Of a DNA stretch of 64,000 bases, positions 35,219-42,111 are shown one piece after another. Origin of the DNA: Streptomyces sp. 135 (lineage in GTDB: Bacteria > Actinomycetota > Actinomycetes > Streptomycetales > Streptomycetaceae). The stretch is taken from assembly GCF_020026305.1 (NCBI RefSeq), contig NZ_CP075691.1, positions 1,674,001 to 1,738,000 of the forward strand, read 5' to 3'. The first letter of the stretch is position 1, and the number at the start of each line of letters is the position of its first letter. The notes below the pieces were generated by a model, which was not told the origin of the DNA, made no database searches, and saw only the letters and a program-made list of their open reading frames with translations. The translations under genes were made by a program, and so were the position numbers.

Positions 35219-35258
35219 ACGCTATCCGTACAGGGCCCGTGCCCGCACAATAGATGCG
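35219..35258. promoter_or_regulatory. Compact divergent promoter pair for two leaderless genes
   Basis: The 47 bp between the two start codons contain, on the plus strand, CACAAT at 35246-35251 (seven bases before the ATG at 35259). On the minus strand they contain TAGCGT (complement 35219-35224), seven bases before its ATG. Neither gene has a ribosome-binding sequence. Both starts are thus best explained by leaderless transcripts from back-to-back promoters. Confidence 0.5.
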
Positions 35259-35447
35259 ATGCCGGAATACGAATTTGTCGACGTGTATGTACCGCGCGGG
35301 GTCACCCGCAAGGAAGCCACACGTCTGCTGACAGACCACGCAGAGTACGGACACTGGGAGTTGGACCGCCTGAGTCTGCACCCCGACGGGAGCCGCAGAG
35401 TGCGGCTGAAACGACGGATCATCCGCCAGGTGCGGGCCACCTGGTGA
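35259..35447 (+). CDS. DUF5703 family small protein
   Basis: A 62-residue protein conserved in Streptomyces, beginning MPEYEFVDVYVPRGVTRKEA and ending with a strongly basic RLKRRIIRQVRATW. It has an alpha/beta pattern with no cysteines or membrane segment. Function is unknown. It is probably translated from a leaderless mRNA and is followed by the strong hairpin at 35485-35518. Its place just before the chaplin genes matches the S. coelicolor order as I recall it. Confidence 0.85.
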   Translation: MPEYEFVDVYVPRGVTRKEATRLLTDHAEYGHWELDRLSLHPDGSRRVRLKRRIIRQVRATW

Positions 35448-35484
35448 GCGGGCGCGAGCCCGTCTGATCCGGGGCCGCGGGAAC

Positions 35485-35518
35485 CGGAGCGGGCCCCGCG
35501 ACGGCGGGGCCCGCTCCG
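35485..35518. terminator. Bidirectional terminator between the DUF5703 gene and chpC
   Basis: A perfect 15-bp stem (35485-35499 with 35504-35518) closes a GACG loop. It lies 38 bp after the DUF5703 stop and 46 bp beyond the chpC stop on the other strand. Confidence 0.9.
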
Positions 35519-35563
35519 TTCCGGCGTGCCCGGCGGCAGCTGACCGCACGGGCACAGGGTGAC

Positions 35564-36376
35564 TCAGGCGCCCGCCCGCGCCCTCCGGTACAGCACGGCG
35601 CCCGCGAGCAGCACGCCCGCGCCCATCGGCAACGCGAGGCCGACCGGCAGCGAGCTGCCGGTCTGCGCGAGCTGCGAGGTCCCCTCGGGCGGGGTGACGG
35701 TCTGCGTGCCCGGGTGGTTCGGCTTACCCGGATCCCCCGGCTTACCGGGCTGCTCGGGCTTACCCGGATCCCCCGGCTTACCGGGCTGCTCGGGCTTGCC
35801 CGGGTCCCCCGGCTTACCGGGCTCTCCCGGCTTACCAGGCTGCTCGGGCTTGCCCGGATCCCCCGGTTTGCCCGGCTCCTCCGGCTTCCCGGGGTGCTCG
35901 GGGTCCGTCGGCGGCTTCTCGCCGCCCGGCGGGGTCACCGGGCCGCTGTCGTTGGCGCAGCCGTTGCCACTGGTCGCGTTGCCGAGACCGCCGACGGTGA
36001 CGCTGTCGCCGCAGACGTTCACCGGAGCGTTCACCGGCACCTGGACGGTGTTGCCGGAACCGACGCCCGGGGAGTCGCTGGTGCGCCCCTCGGCCTTGGC
36101 CCCGCCGGAGGGCTTGTGCGAGCCGCCCCCCTTGCCGGAGTTGGCGCAGTTGTTGCCCATCGCGGGGTTCAGGACCCCGACGACGTTCACGGTGTTGCCG
36201 CACACGTTGAGCGGGGCGTCAATGGGGGCCTGGACGGTGTTGCCCGACAGCACTCCGGGGGAATCCGAGGCGCCCCCCCTGGCGGTCGAGTCGGCGTGCG
36301 CGTAGCCACCGGACATGGCGAGTACGCCCGTCGCGGCCGCCATGGTGATCAATCCTTTGCGGGTGCCCTGTCGCAT
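35564..36376 (-). CDS. chpC: Long chaplin with sortase signal (ChpC-like)
   Basis: A 270-residue secreted, wall-anchored hydrophobin-like protein that coats aerial hyphae. A signal peptide (about residues 1-29, ending AHA) is followed by two chaplin domains, [20 protein letters not shown] near 37 and [20 protein letters not shown] near 104, each with two Cys. A Pro/Gly/Lys linker of about 70 residues follows ([12 protein letters not shown] units). The C-terminus has the sortase motif LAQTG, a hydrophobic helix and a basic tail (YRRARAGA). The long collagen-like linker is unusual for the family. The ATG at 36376 is preceded by CAGGGAA. It lies downstream of chpH but beyond a strong terminator. 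Confidence 0.92.
   Translation of the reverse strand: MRQGTRKGLITMAAATGVLAMSGGYAHADSTARGGASDSPGVLSGNTVQAPIDAPLNVCGNTVNVVGVLNPAMGNNCANSGKGGGSHKPSGGAKAEGRTSDSPGVGSGNTVQVPVNAPVNVCGDSVTVGGLGNATSGNGCANDSGPVTPPGGEKPPTDPEHPGKPEEPGKPGDPGKPEQPGKPGEPGKPGDPGKPEQPGKPGDPGKPEQPGKPGDPGKPNHPGTQTVTPPEGTSQLAQTGSSLPVGLALPMGAGVLLAGAVLYRRARAGA
35714..35890 (-). repeat. 36-bp tandem repeats encoding the ChpC linker
   Basis: About five diverged copies of a 36-bp unit (plus-strand core GGCTTACCCGGATCCCCCGG) encode [12 protein letters not shown] repeats. Copy number is likely to vary among strains by slippage. Confidence 0.85.
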
Positions 36377-36437
36377 AGCTGTTCCCTGCCTTCTACCTTC
36401 CGGAATACGCCCGGGCCCTTGCCCGGACCTGGAATGC

Positions 36438-36480
36438 CCGTCGGCCCCGGAGCGCATGGCGCGCGCTCCGGGGCCGACGG
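36438..36480 (-). terminator. Very strong hairpin between chpH and chpC
   Basis: A perfect 18-bp stem (36438-36455 with 36463-36480; core GGCCCCGGAGCGC) closes the 7-nt loop ATGGCGC. It lies 33 bp after the chpH stop and 61 bp before the chpC start. A smaller imperfect hairpin lies at 36482-36502. Confidence 0.88.
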
Positions 36481-36513
36481 ACTCAGCCCCTCAAGGGGTG
36501 AGGCACAACAACG

Positions 36514-36747
36514 TCACTTGTTGATGCAGGTGTTGCCGAAGGTGGGGTTCAGCAGCCCGATCACGTTGACCGTGTTGCCGCAGACGTTCACCGGGACGTG
36601 GATCGGGGCCTGGATGACGTTGCCCGAGACGACACCGGGAGACTTGACGGCGGCACCCTGGGCACCGGCATCGGCAGCGGCGACGCCCGCGCCGGCGAGC
36701 ACGAGACCACCAGTGGCAGCCGCAGCAGCGACGATCTTCTTGATCAT
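36514..36747 (-). CDS. chpH: Short chaplin ChpH
   Basis: A 77-residue secreted amphipathic protein that assembles into amyloid-like films on aerial hyphae and spores. The signal peptide covers about residues 1-26 (ending AAADA). The mature part is one chaplin domain with the two conserved Cys in [12 protein letters not shown] and FGNTCINK. It opens SPGVVSGNVIQAPIHVPVN. The ATG at 36747 follows GGAGGA. It is the first gene of the chaplin pair on the minus strand. In S. coelicolor ChpC, ChpE and ChpH are the most conserved chaplins. Confidence 0.95.
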   Translation of the reverse strand: MIKKIVAAAAATGGLVLAGAGVAAADAGAQGAAVKSPGVVSGNVIQAPIHVPVNVCGNTVNVIGLLNPTFGNTCINK

Positions 36748-36828
36748 TGTTCCTCCTTGTTGGCAATGCAGTCCCAGCCGCGGACTGCACCACCTGTAAC
36801 GAGGAAGGAGTAAGGGGGCTACGAGCTG

Positions 36829-36846
36829 AAGAGTGCTTTCACTCTT
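36829..36846 (-). promoter_or_regulatory. Inverted repeat upstream of chpH
   Basis: AAGAGTG-CTTT-CACTCTT is a perfect 7-bp inverted repeat, 82 bp upstream of the chpH ATG in otherwise AT-richer DNA. It could be an operator or an upstream transcript end. No developmental sigma-factor consensus is claimed. Confidence 0.4.
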
Positions 36847-36912
36847 TTCAGTCAAGTACGCACGCGCTGGCGATTATTGGAGTGTCGTTTCACCATGAAA
36901 AGCAGACGATAA

Positions 36913-36931
36913 CCGGCCGCCTTCCGGCCGG
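36913..36931 (-). terminator. Terminator of the M20 peptidase gene
   Basis: CCGGCCG (36913-36919) pairs with CGGCCGG (36925-36931) around a CCTTC loop, seven bases beyond the peptidase stop on the minus strand. A TTTTC run follows a little further on. Confidence 0.7.
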
Positions 36932-36937
36932 CTCCCG

Positions 36938-38263
36938 TCAGGACGCGTCGATGAACCGGTCCAGCACCCGGACGCCGAACTTGAGGCCGTCGACCGGTAC
37001 CCGCTCGTCGACCCCGTGGAACATGCCCGCGAAGTCCAGCTCCGGCGGCAGCTTCAGCGGCGCGAAGCCGAAGCCCCGGATGCCGAGGTCGTCGAAGGAC
37101 TTGGCGTCCGTGCCGGCGGAGAGCATGTAGGGCACCGCGCGCGCGATCGGGTCCTCGGCCCGCAGTGCGGTCTGCATGGCGTCGACCAGCGCTCCGTCGA
37201 AGGTGGTCTCCAGCGCCTTGTCCGCGTGCACGTCCTCGCGCTTGACCCGCGGGCCGAGGATCCGGTCCAGGTCGGCGAGGAACTCCTCCTCGTAACCCGG
37301 CAGATAGCGGCCGTCGACGTGCGCGGTGGCCTGGCCGGGGATCACGTTCACCTTGTAACCGGCGCCGAGCTGCGTCGGGTTGGCGGTGTTCTGGAGGGAG
37401 GCGCCGATGAGCTTGGCGATGCCGCCGAGCTTGGCGAGCGTCTCGTCCATGTTCTCCGGGTCGAGCTCGGTGCCGAGGGCGTCGCCGAGCTCGTCGAGGA
37501 AGTGCCGCAGCGTCTTGGTGACGCGTACGGGGAACTTGTGCCGCCCGAGGCGGCCGACGGCCTCGGACAGCTCGGTGATCGCGTTGTCCTTGTGGATCAT
37601 CGAACCGTGGCCGGCGGTGCCGTCCACGGTCAGCTTCATCCAGTGCATGCCCTTCTGGGCCGTCTCGACGAGGTAGAGCCGCAGGTTCTCGTTGACGGTG
37701 AACGAGAAGCCGCCGACCTCGCTGATCGCCTCCGTGCAGCCCTCGAAGAGGTCGGGGTGGTTGTCGACGAGGTACCGCGCGCCGTACGTCCCGCCCGCCT
37801 CCTCGTCCGCGAGGAAGGCGAGGACGATGTCGCGCGGGGGCTTGCGGCCGGTGCGCAGCCGGTCGCGGACGACCGCGAGGGTCATCGCGTCCATGTCCTT
37901 CATGTCGACGGCGCCCCGGCCCCACACGCAGCCGTCCGCGATCTCCCCGGAGAAGGGGTGGTGCGTCCAGTCCATGGCGTTGGCCGGTACGACGTCGGTG
38001 TGGCCGTGGATGAGTAGCGCGGGCCGTGACGGGTCCTCGCCCTCGATCCTCGCCACCGTGGACGCCCTGCCGGGGTGGGACTCGAAGATCTTCGGCTCGA
38101 GACCGACCTCGGCGAGCTTCTCGGCGACGTACTCGGCGGCCTTGCGCTCCCCCGGGCCCGAGTGGTCGCCGTAATTGCTCGTATCGATCTGGATCAGTTC
38201 GCGACAGAGGTCGACGACCTCGTCCTCACCGGTGACGGCCTTGCCCGTGCTGGACCCGCTCAC
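36938..38263 (-). CDS. M20 family metallopeptidase / carboxypeptidase-like amidohydrolase
   Basis: A 441-residue zinc hydrolase of the ArgE/DapE/CPG2 type, cytoplasmic with no signal. Metal ligands are visible in LLIHGHTDVVPANAMDW near residue 84 and AVDMKDMDAMTL near 117. The catalytic/ligand pair is LADEEAGGTYG near 150, and the late His is in DFAGMFHGVDERVPVD near 414. A lid domain spans about 190-320. The start is GTG at 38263. It lies upstream of chpH on the same strand but has its own terminator. Peptide or acylated amino-acid substrates are typical; none can be assigned. Confidence 0.9.
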   Translation of the reverse strand: MSGSSTGKAVTGEDEVVDLCRELIQIDTSNYGDHSGPGERKAAEYVAEKLAEVGLEPKIFESHPGRASTVARIEGEDPSRPALLIHGHTDVVPANAMDWTHHPFSGEIADGCVWGRGAVDMKDMDAMTLAVVRDRLRTGRKPPRDIVLAFLADEEAGGTYGARYLVDNHPDLFEGCTEAISEVGGFSFTVNENLRLYLVETAQKGMHWMKLTVDGTAGHGSMIHKDNAITELSEAVGRLGRHKFPVRVTKTLRHFLDELGDALGTELDPENMDETLAKLGGIAKLIGASLQNTANPTQLGAGYKVNVIPGQATAHVDGRYLPGYEEEFLADLDRILGPRVKREDVHADKALETTFDGALVDAMQTALRAEDPIARAVPYMLSAGTDAKSFDDLGIRGFGFAPLKLPPELDFAGMFHGVDERVPVDGLKFGVRVLDRFIDAS

Positions 38264-38461
38264 GCTGGCTCCTCCCGCATTCGCTGCTGGTGGTCCCCCT
38301 CATCCTCTCTCTCCCGGGCTCCGGGCCCAAGGGCGGGCGGGTGCCGTCATCAGCAGTTCACGCTGGGTGCAGGGGTGGCGGAGGGGTGATCGAGTGCCCC
38401 CGGAAGCCTGGTAATGTTCTCTGTGTCGCCGCGGGGAACACCCCGCGAAGACAGACACCTG

Positions 38462-38549
38462 GTCCGGGTGGCGGAATGGCAGACGCGCTAGCTTGAGGTG
38501 CTAGTGCCCTTTATCGGGCGTGGGGGTTCAAGTCCCCCCTCGGACACCA
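38462..38549 (+). tRNA. tRNA-Leu (GAG), CCA encoded
   Basis: The acceptor stem GTCCGGG (38462-38468) pairs with CTCGGAC (38539-38545). The anticodon loop TTGAGGT lies between CTAGC and GCTAG, giving anticodon GAG. A long variable arm (GCCC-TTTATC-GGGC), as in class II tRNAs, and the T arm GGGGG-TTCAAGT-CCCCC follow. The 3' CCA is encoded. It stands where the conserved gene order gives way to block 3. Confidence 0.95.
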
Positions 38550-38552
38550 GTT

Positions 38553-38579
38553 GAAAACCCCACTTCACGTGGGGTTTTC
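38553..38579 (+). terminator. Terminator of the tRNA-Leu gene
   Basis: GAAAACCCCAC (38553-38563) pairs perfectly with GTGGGGTTTTC (38569-38579) around a TTCAC loop, starting four bases after the tRNA end. The TTTTC tail is U-rich. Confidence 0.92.
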
Positions 38580-38611
38580 TGCGTTCCTGGGTGGTGGCGC
38601 GTCCGACCGCG

Positions 38612-39856
38612 TCATGGGCGGGGCAGGCCTTGTGCGCTCCGGCTGAGAATGACTGCGGCGTTCTGCCCTCCGAAGGCGCTCGAGGTGCTGATGGCCGTCC
38701 GCATCCGGACGGCGCGTACGGACTTGTGCACGATGTCGAGGTCGATGTCGGGGTCAGGCGTGTCGGCATTGGCGGTCGGCGGGACTATCTGGTGCTGCAA
38801 GGTGAGAACGGTCGCCGCTGCCTCGATGGCGCCGGCGGCGCCCACGGCGTGCCCCAGGACGCTCTTCGAGGCGGTGACCGGCGGGGGTGGCGTGAACACC
38901 GAGTGGAAGGCGTGGTGTTCCGCGAGGTCGTTGGGCCGGGTCGAGGTTCCGTGGGCGTTGATGTGGTCGATGTCGTCAGGGCCCAGCCGTGCGTCGCGCA
39001 ACGCCGACCGGATAGCCCGTGCCAGCCCGCGCCCCTGAGGATCGGGCGAGGTGATGTGGTGGGCATCACAGGAGGCGCCGTATCCGGTCAGCAGTGCCCT
39101 GGCCGTGGCACCCCTGGCGCGGGCGTGGTCGCTGCGCTCCAGGACGAGGACGGCCGCTCCTTCCCCGAGGACGAAGCCGTCCCGGTCGCGATCGAAGGGG
39201 CGGGAGGCGCCGCCCGGGTCGTGGCGGCGGGTCGAGAGCGCGCCCATCTGCGCGAAACAGATGGCCGGGATGCGATGACAGACGGATTCGGCGCCTCCGG
39301 CGAGCACGATGTCGCAGCTCCCGGAGCGGAGCAGGTCGCGGGCCACGCCCAGAGCCGTGGTCCCGGATGCGCATGCCGTGCTGACGGTGAGGTTGGCGCC
39401 GCGGGCGCCGAGGTCCAGGCCGATCTCGCCGGCGACCATGTTCGGCACGCTCCGCGGCAGGGCGAAGGGCGAGACCCTGTCGGGCCGGCCGGCTGCGGCC
39501 CGTGCGAACTCCCGCTCGTAGTGCTCGAAGCTACAGGTGCCCACCCCCATGACGACGGCGACATCGCACGACGGCCAGGAAGCCGGGTCCAGGGCCGCGT
39601 CCGCCACGGCCTCGCGGGCGGCGACCAGGGCCAGTTGCGTGCCGCGGTCGAGCCGCCATGCCAGACGTCTTCCCAGCTGCCGGTAGGCGTCGAAGTCGGG
39701 GACGCGGCACGAGAAGTCCTGCGGGAGTCCGGTGAGGACGGGGTCGGTGGCAGCGGTCGGCAGGCCGGCGACCAGGCCGTCCCAGGTGGCCCGGGCGCCC
39801 ACCCCCGCAGGGGTCACCATGCCCAGGCCGGTCACGGCGATCGCGCGCTCGCTCAT
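38612..39856 (-). CDS. Beta-ketoacyl-ACP synthase (FabF/KAS II-like)
   Basis: A 414-residue thiolase-fold condensing enzyme extending an acyl chain on an acyl carrier protein. It begins MSERAIAVTGLGMVTPAGVG and keeps the full catalytic set: Cys162 in VSTACASGTTAL, His302 in INAHGTSTRPND, Lys331 and His336 in KSVLGHAVGAAG. It also has the FabF C-terminal SSAFGGQNAAVIL. The ATG at 39856 overlaps the ACP stop by 4 bp. No acyltransferase, ketoreductase or dehydratase gene is nearby, so it must borrow those from fatty-acid synthesis or perform a single condensation. Not the housekeeping fabF, which normally sits with fabD, fabH and acpP. Confidence 0.9.
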   Translation of the reverse strand: MSERAIAVTGLGMVTPAGVGARATWDGLVAGLPTAATDPVLTGLPQDFSCRVPDFDAYRQLGRRLAWRLDRGTQLALVAAREAVADAALDPASWPSCDVAVVMGVGTCSFEHYEREFARAAAGRPDRVSPFALPRSVPNMVAGEIGLDLGARGANLTVSTACASGTTALGVARDLLRSGSCDIVLAGGAESVCHRIPAICFAQMGALSTRRHDPGGASRPFDRDRDGFVLGEGAAVLVLERSDHARARGATARALLTGYGASCDAHHITSPDPQGRGLARAIRSALRDARLGPDDIDHINAHGTSTRPNDLAEHHAFHSVFTPPPPVTASKSVLGHAVGAAGAIEAAATVLTLQHQIVPPTANADTPDPDIDLDIVHKSVRAVRMRTAISTSSAFGGQNAAVILSRSAQGLPRP

Positions 39857-40122
39857 CGCTCCGTGCCGCCGGGGGCTGGCACGGTCGAACCTCCCGAGGC
39901 CACCGACCGGTCGAGCACCGCCGCGGCATCGGCCAGCGTCGCGGTCGGCGGCAGGTCTTCGAGCCGTTGCCCCGTGCGCTCCTCGACGAGCAGGGAGAGC
40001 TCGGCGAGCGAGAGTGAGTCGAGGCCGAGGCTGTCGAAGGTGGCCTCGGGGTGGACCTCGTCGGGATCGACACCGAACGTCCCCGTGAGGACCTTCGTGA
40101 TGGCCGGATAGCTGTCGCTCAT
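39853..40122 (-). CDS. Acyl carrier protein
   Basis: An 89-residue carrier protein. The phosphopantetheine site is Ser36 in SLGLDSLSLAELSLLVEE, in the expected helix-2 position. It has acidic helices and an extended Pro/Gly-rich C-terminus (ASGGSTVPAPGGTER). The ATG at 40122 follows AGGAGT by about ten bases. TATAGA (complement of 40159-40164) upstream may be a -10 box. It is coupled to the ketosynthase downstream and sits 160 bp below the methyltransferase gene on the same strand. Confidence 0.9.
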   Translation of the reverse strand: MSDSYPAITKVLTGTFGVDPDEVHPEATFDSLGLDSLSLAELSLLVEERTGQRLEDLPPTATLADAAAVLDRSVASGGSTVPAPGGTER

Positions 40123-40282
40123 ATGGTGAATACTCCTGACTTGCCTGGGTCGCGCCCTCTATATGAGTGTTCGGCAACTCGGCTGCCATCCTGGGCCCTT
40201 GCGGTGGGCCAACCAAGCAGCACCGCTGCGGGGTCACCCGTGAGTGTCCCGGCACTCCCGCTGCTCCCCTTGTCTCTCGCAC

Positions 40283-41290
40283 TCAGCCCGCGGGGGCCGG
40301 CTCCTGGCGTCTGGTCAGTTCCGTCAGCAGCGTGAACTCCGTCGCGTCCCGGCGGATGACGGCCCGCCGCGTCTGGTTCGGGGCCGCCGCGGCCACCAAC
40401 GCATGGACGTCGGACTCCCCGCGCTCGATCAGCGGCCAGTCGGCGAGGTACTTCATCAGGTGACCGAACGGATTGCCGGTGCTGATGTTGGAGAAATAGA
40501 AGACGCCGCCCGGGGCGCACAGCCGGGTCATGGCGTAGGTGATGAGCAGCCGGGCGGGGCGGTCCGGCAGGTAGTCGAAGAGGCCACCGGCGAGGATCGC
40601 GTCGTACGGCCCGTGCGCGGCCAGCTCGGGGAGGACGGTGAACACGTTCCCGCACACCCCGAAGAGGTGCTCGTCCACGCCGGGGGCTACCTGCGTACCG
40701 GCATGCGCCAGCGCGTCCGGATCGATGTCGTTGAGTACGACGATGTCTTCGTGGCCGAACAACCCGGGCTCGACGGTACGAAGGTCGGCGGCACCGCCGC
40801 AGGCGATGAGCAGGATCCGCCGCCCGTGCCTGCCGTGCGGGCGGCGGGCCAACGTGCGGCGGATCAGCTCTCCTTGATGCGCGATCTTGTTCCGGTGCTG
40901 CTGTGTGATGGGCGATGCCTGGAGGAAGGAGTCGATGAACCAGCCCGTCGTCCCGGGCTCGGCTTCGGTGTCCCCCGACACGATCTGCTCGATGATCTCG
41001 AAGTCACCGGGGTACCCGCGCCGCTGCTCCTGTGCCCGCAGCACGAGTGGCGACACCTTCAATGCCGCGCGCAGAGGCCGGAGCGCCCGCTTGATCTGCT
41101 CCTCGGGCACAGCGGCATCCAGGCAACGGACCACCGACTCGGTGAACCCTGCGACGAACGGGGCGGCGGCGTCCGTTTCGGACCGCGTTCCCGGGACGAA
41201 CGTCTCGATCTCGTGCGCGAACCGCTCCGCGAACAGGGCGATTTCCTTAAGTTCGGGGTATTCGTCCCGAACAGTGACGCCAGGGGTCAT
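40283..41290 (-). CDS. SAM-dependent methyltransferase, PhcB-like (fatty-acid methyl ester type)
   Basis: A 335-residue protein. The N-terminal helical part contains RRGYPGDFEIIEQI near residue 91 and QQHRNKIAHQGELI near 130. These are hallmarks, as I recall them, of the family that includes the Ralstonia 3-hydroxy-fatty-acid methyl ester enzyme PhcB. The C-terminal Rossmann domain has a motif I variant LLIACGGAADL near 160, the acidic motif II VVLNDIDPDAL near 185, and AILAGGLFDYLPDR near 231. The ATG at 41290 follows TGGAG. With the ketosynthase and ACP it suggests methylation of an acyl product, which is inference. A generic small-molecule methyltransferase is the alternative. Confidence 0.7.
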   Translation of the reverse strand: MTPGVTVRDEYPELKEIALFAERFAHEIETFVPGTRSETDAAAPFVAGFTESVVRCLDAAVPEEQIKRALRPLRAALKVSPLVLRAQEQRRGYPGDFEIIEQIVSGDTEAEPGTTGWFIDSFLQASPITQQHRNKIAHQGELIRRTLARRPHGRHGRRILLIACGGAADLRTVEPGLFGHEDIVVLNDIDPDALAHAGTQVAPGVDEHLFGVCGNVFTVLPELAAHGPYDAILAGGLFDYLPDRPARLLITYAMTRLCAPGGVFYFSNISTGNPFGHLMKYLADWPLIERGESDVHALVAAAAPNQTRRAVIRRDATEFTLLTELTRRQEPAPAG

Positions 41291-41426
41291 GACGGGCACT
41301 CCAGGAGGTGGTAAGGCCTGCCCAAGGACAACTATCACGCTCCGGCGCGACGGACGGGTTCATCGCGGTCGTGCATCGTGAATTCCGTGTTGTCCGCCCG
41401 GAGTACCCCACGGCCTCGTCAGGTGG

Positions 41427-42104
41427 TCAGGAGCCGTGGCGCCGCCCGGTCAGTTCCGCGAGGGCGATGTTGAGCCGCAGGACGTTCACGCGCGGTTCTC
41501 CCATGAAGCCGAGGGTCCGTCCTTCGGTGTGCTCGTCGACCAGGTTCCGGACCCGGGCCACGCTCACGTGGTTCCTCTCCGCCACGCGGTGGACCTGGAG
41601 GGCGGCGTACGCCGGGGAGATGTGCGGGTCCAGGCCGGAGCCCGAGGAGGTGACCGCGTCGGGGGGTACGTCGGCGGGTGCCACCTCGTGGTTGGCCGTG
41701 GAGTTGTCCTTGACCACGGCCGCCTTCGCCTTCTTCACCTGGGCGATCAGCTCCTTGCTGTCACCGGCCAGGTTGGTGGCGCCGGACAGGAGCAGCTCGT
41801 ACTGAGTGTTGACGCTGTTCTCACCGAGGCCGTTGGAGGGGCGCGGCTGGAACCACCTGAGGTCGGGCTCGGGGGTCTTCTGGCCCTTCTTGAGCGGGAG
41901 GTCGTAGCGCTGGCCGATGAGTTCGGAGCCGACGACCCTGCCGTCCGCCTTGATCTCGGAGCCGTTGGCCTTGTCGTGGAAGAGGGCCTGGGCGACGCCG
42001 GTCACCGCGAGCGGGTAGAGGACGCCGCAGACCAGGGTCAGGACGAGGAGGGCGCGCAGGCCCGCGCCGAGCAGCCGGGCGGTGTTGCCTACGGAGTTGT
42101 TCAT
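41427..42104 (-). CDS. kdpC: Potassium-transporting ATPase subunit C
   Basis: The single-span subunit that stabilises the KdpFABC high-affinity K+ pump. The 225-residue protein has one N-terminal membrane helix (LLGAGLRALLVLTLVCGVLY) and the conserved periplasmic segments GSELIGQRYDLP and YFQxRPS-type WFQPRPSNGLG. The end has SSGSGLDPHISPAYAALQV and NVLRLNIALAEL. It carries an insertion with several Lys (QVKKAKAAVVKDNST) in place of a shorter loop. It lies seven bases after kdpB and is last in the operon. No kdpDE sensor genes are in the window. Confidence 0.95.
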   Translation of the reverse strand: MNNSVGNTARLLGAGLRALLVLTLVCGVLYPLAVTGVAQALFHDKANGSEIKADGRVVGSELIGQRYDLPLKKGQKTPEPDLRWFQPRPSNGLGENSVNTQYELLLSGATNLAGDSKELIAQVKKAKAAVVKDNSTANHEVAPADVPPDAVTSSGSGLDPHISPAYAALQVHRVAERNHVSVARVRNLVDEHTEGRTLGFMGEPRVNVLRLNIALAELTGRRHGS

Positions 42105-42111
42105 GAGCGCG

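Noticed and set aside
38519..38549. tRNA-Leu 3' end as an attachment site with a downstream copy
   Set aside because: The string TTCAAGTCCCCC was not seen again between 38,550 and 54,000, and no integrase gene is present, so no att site is claimed.
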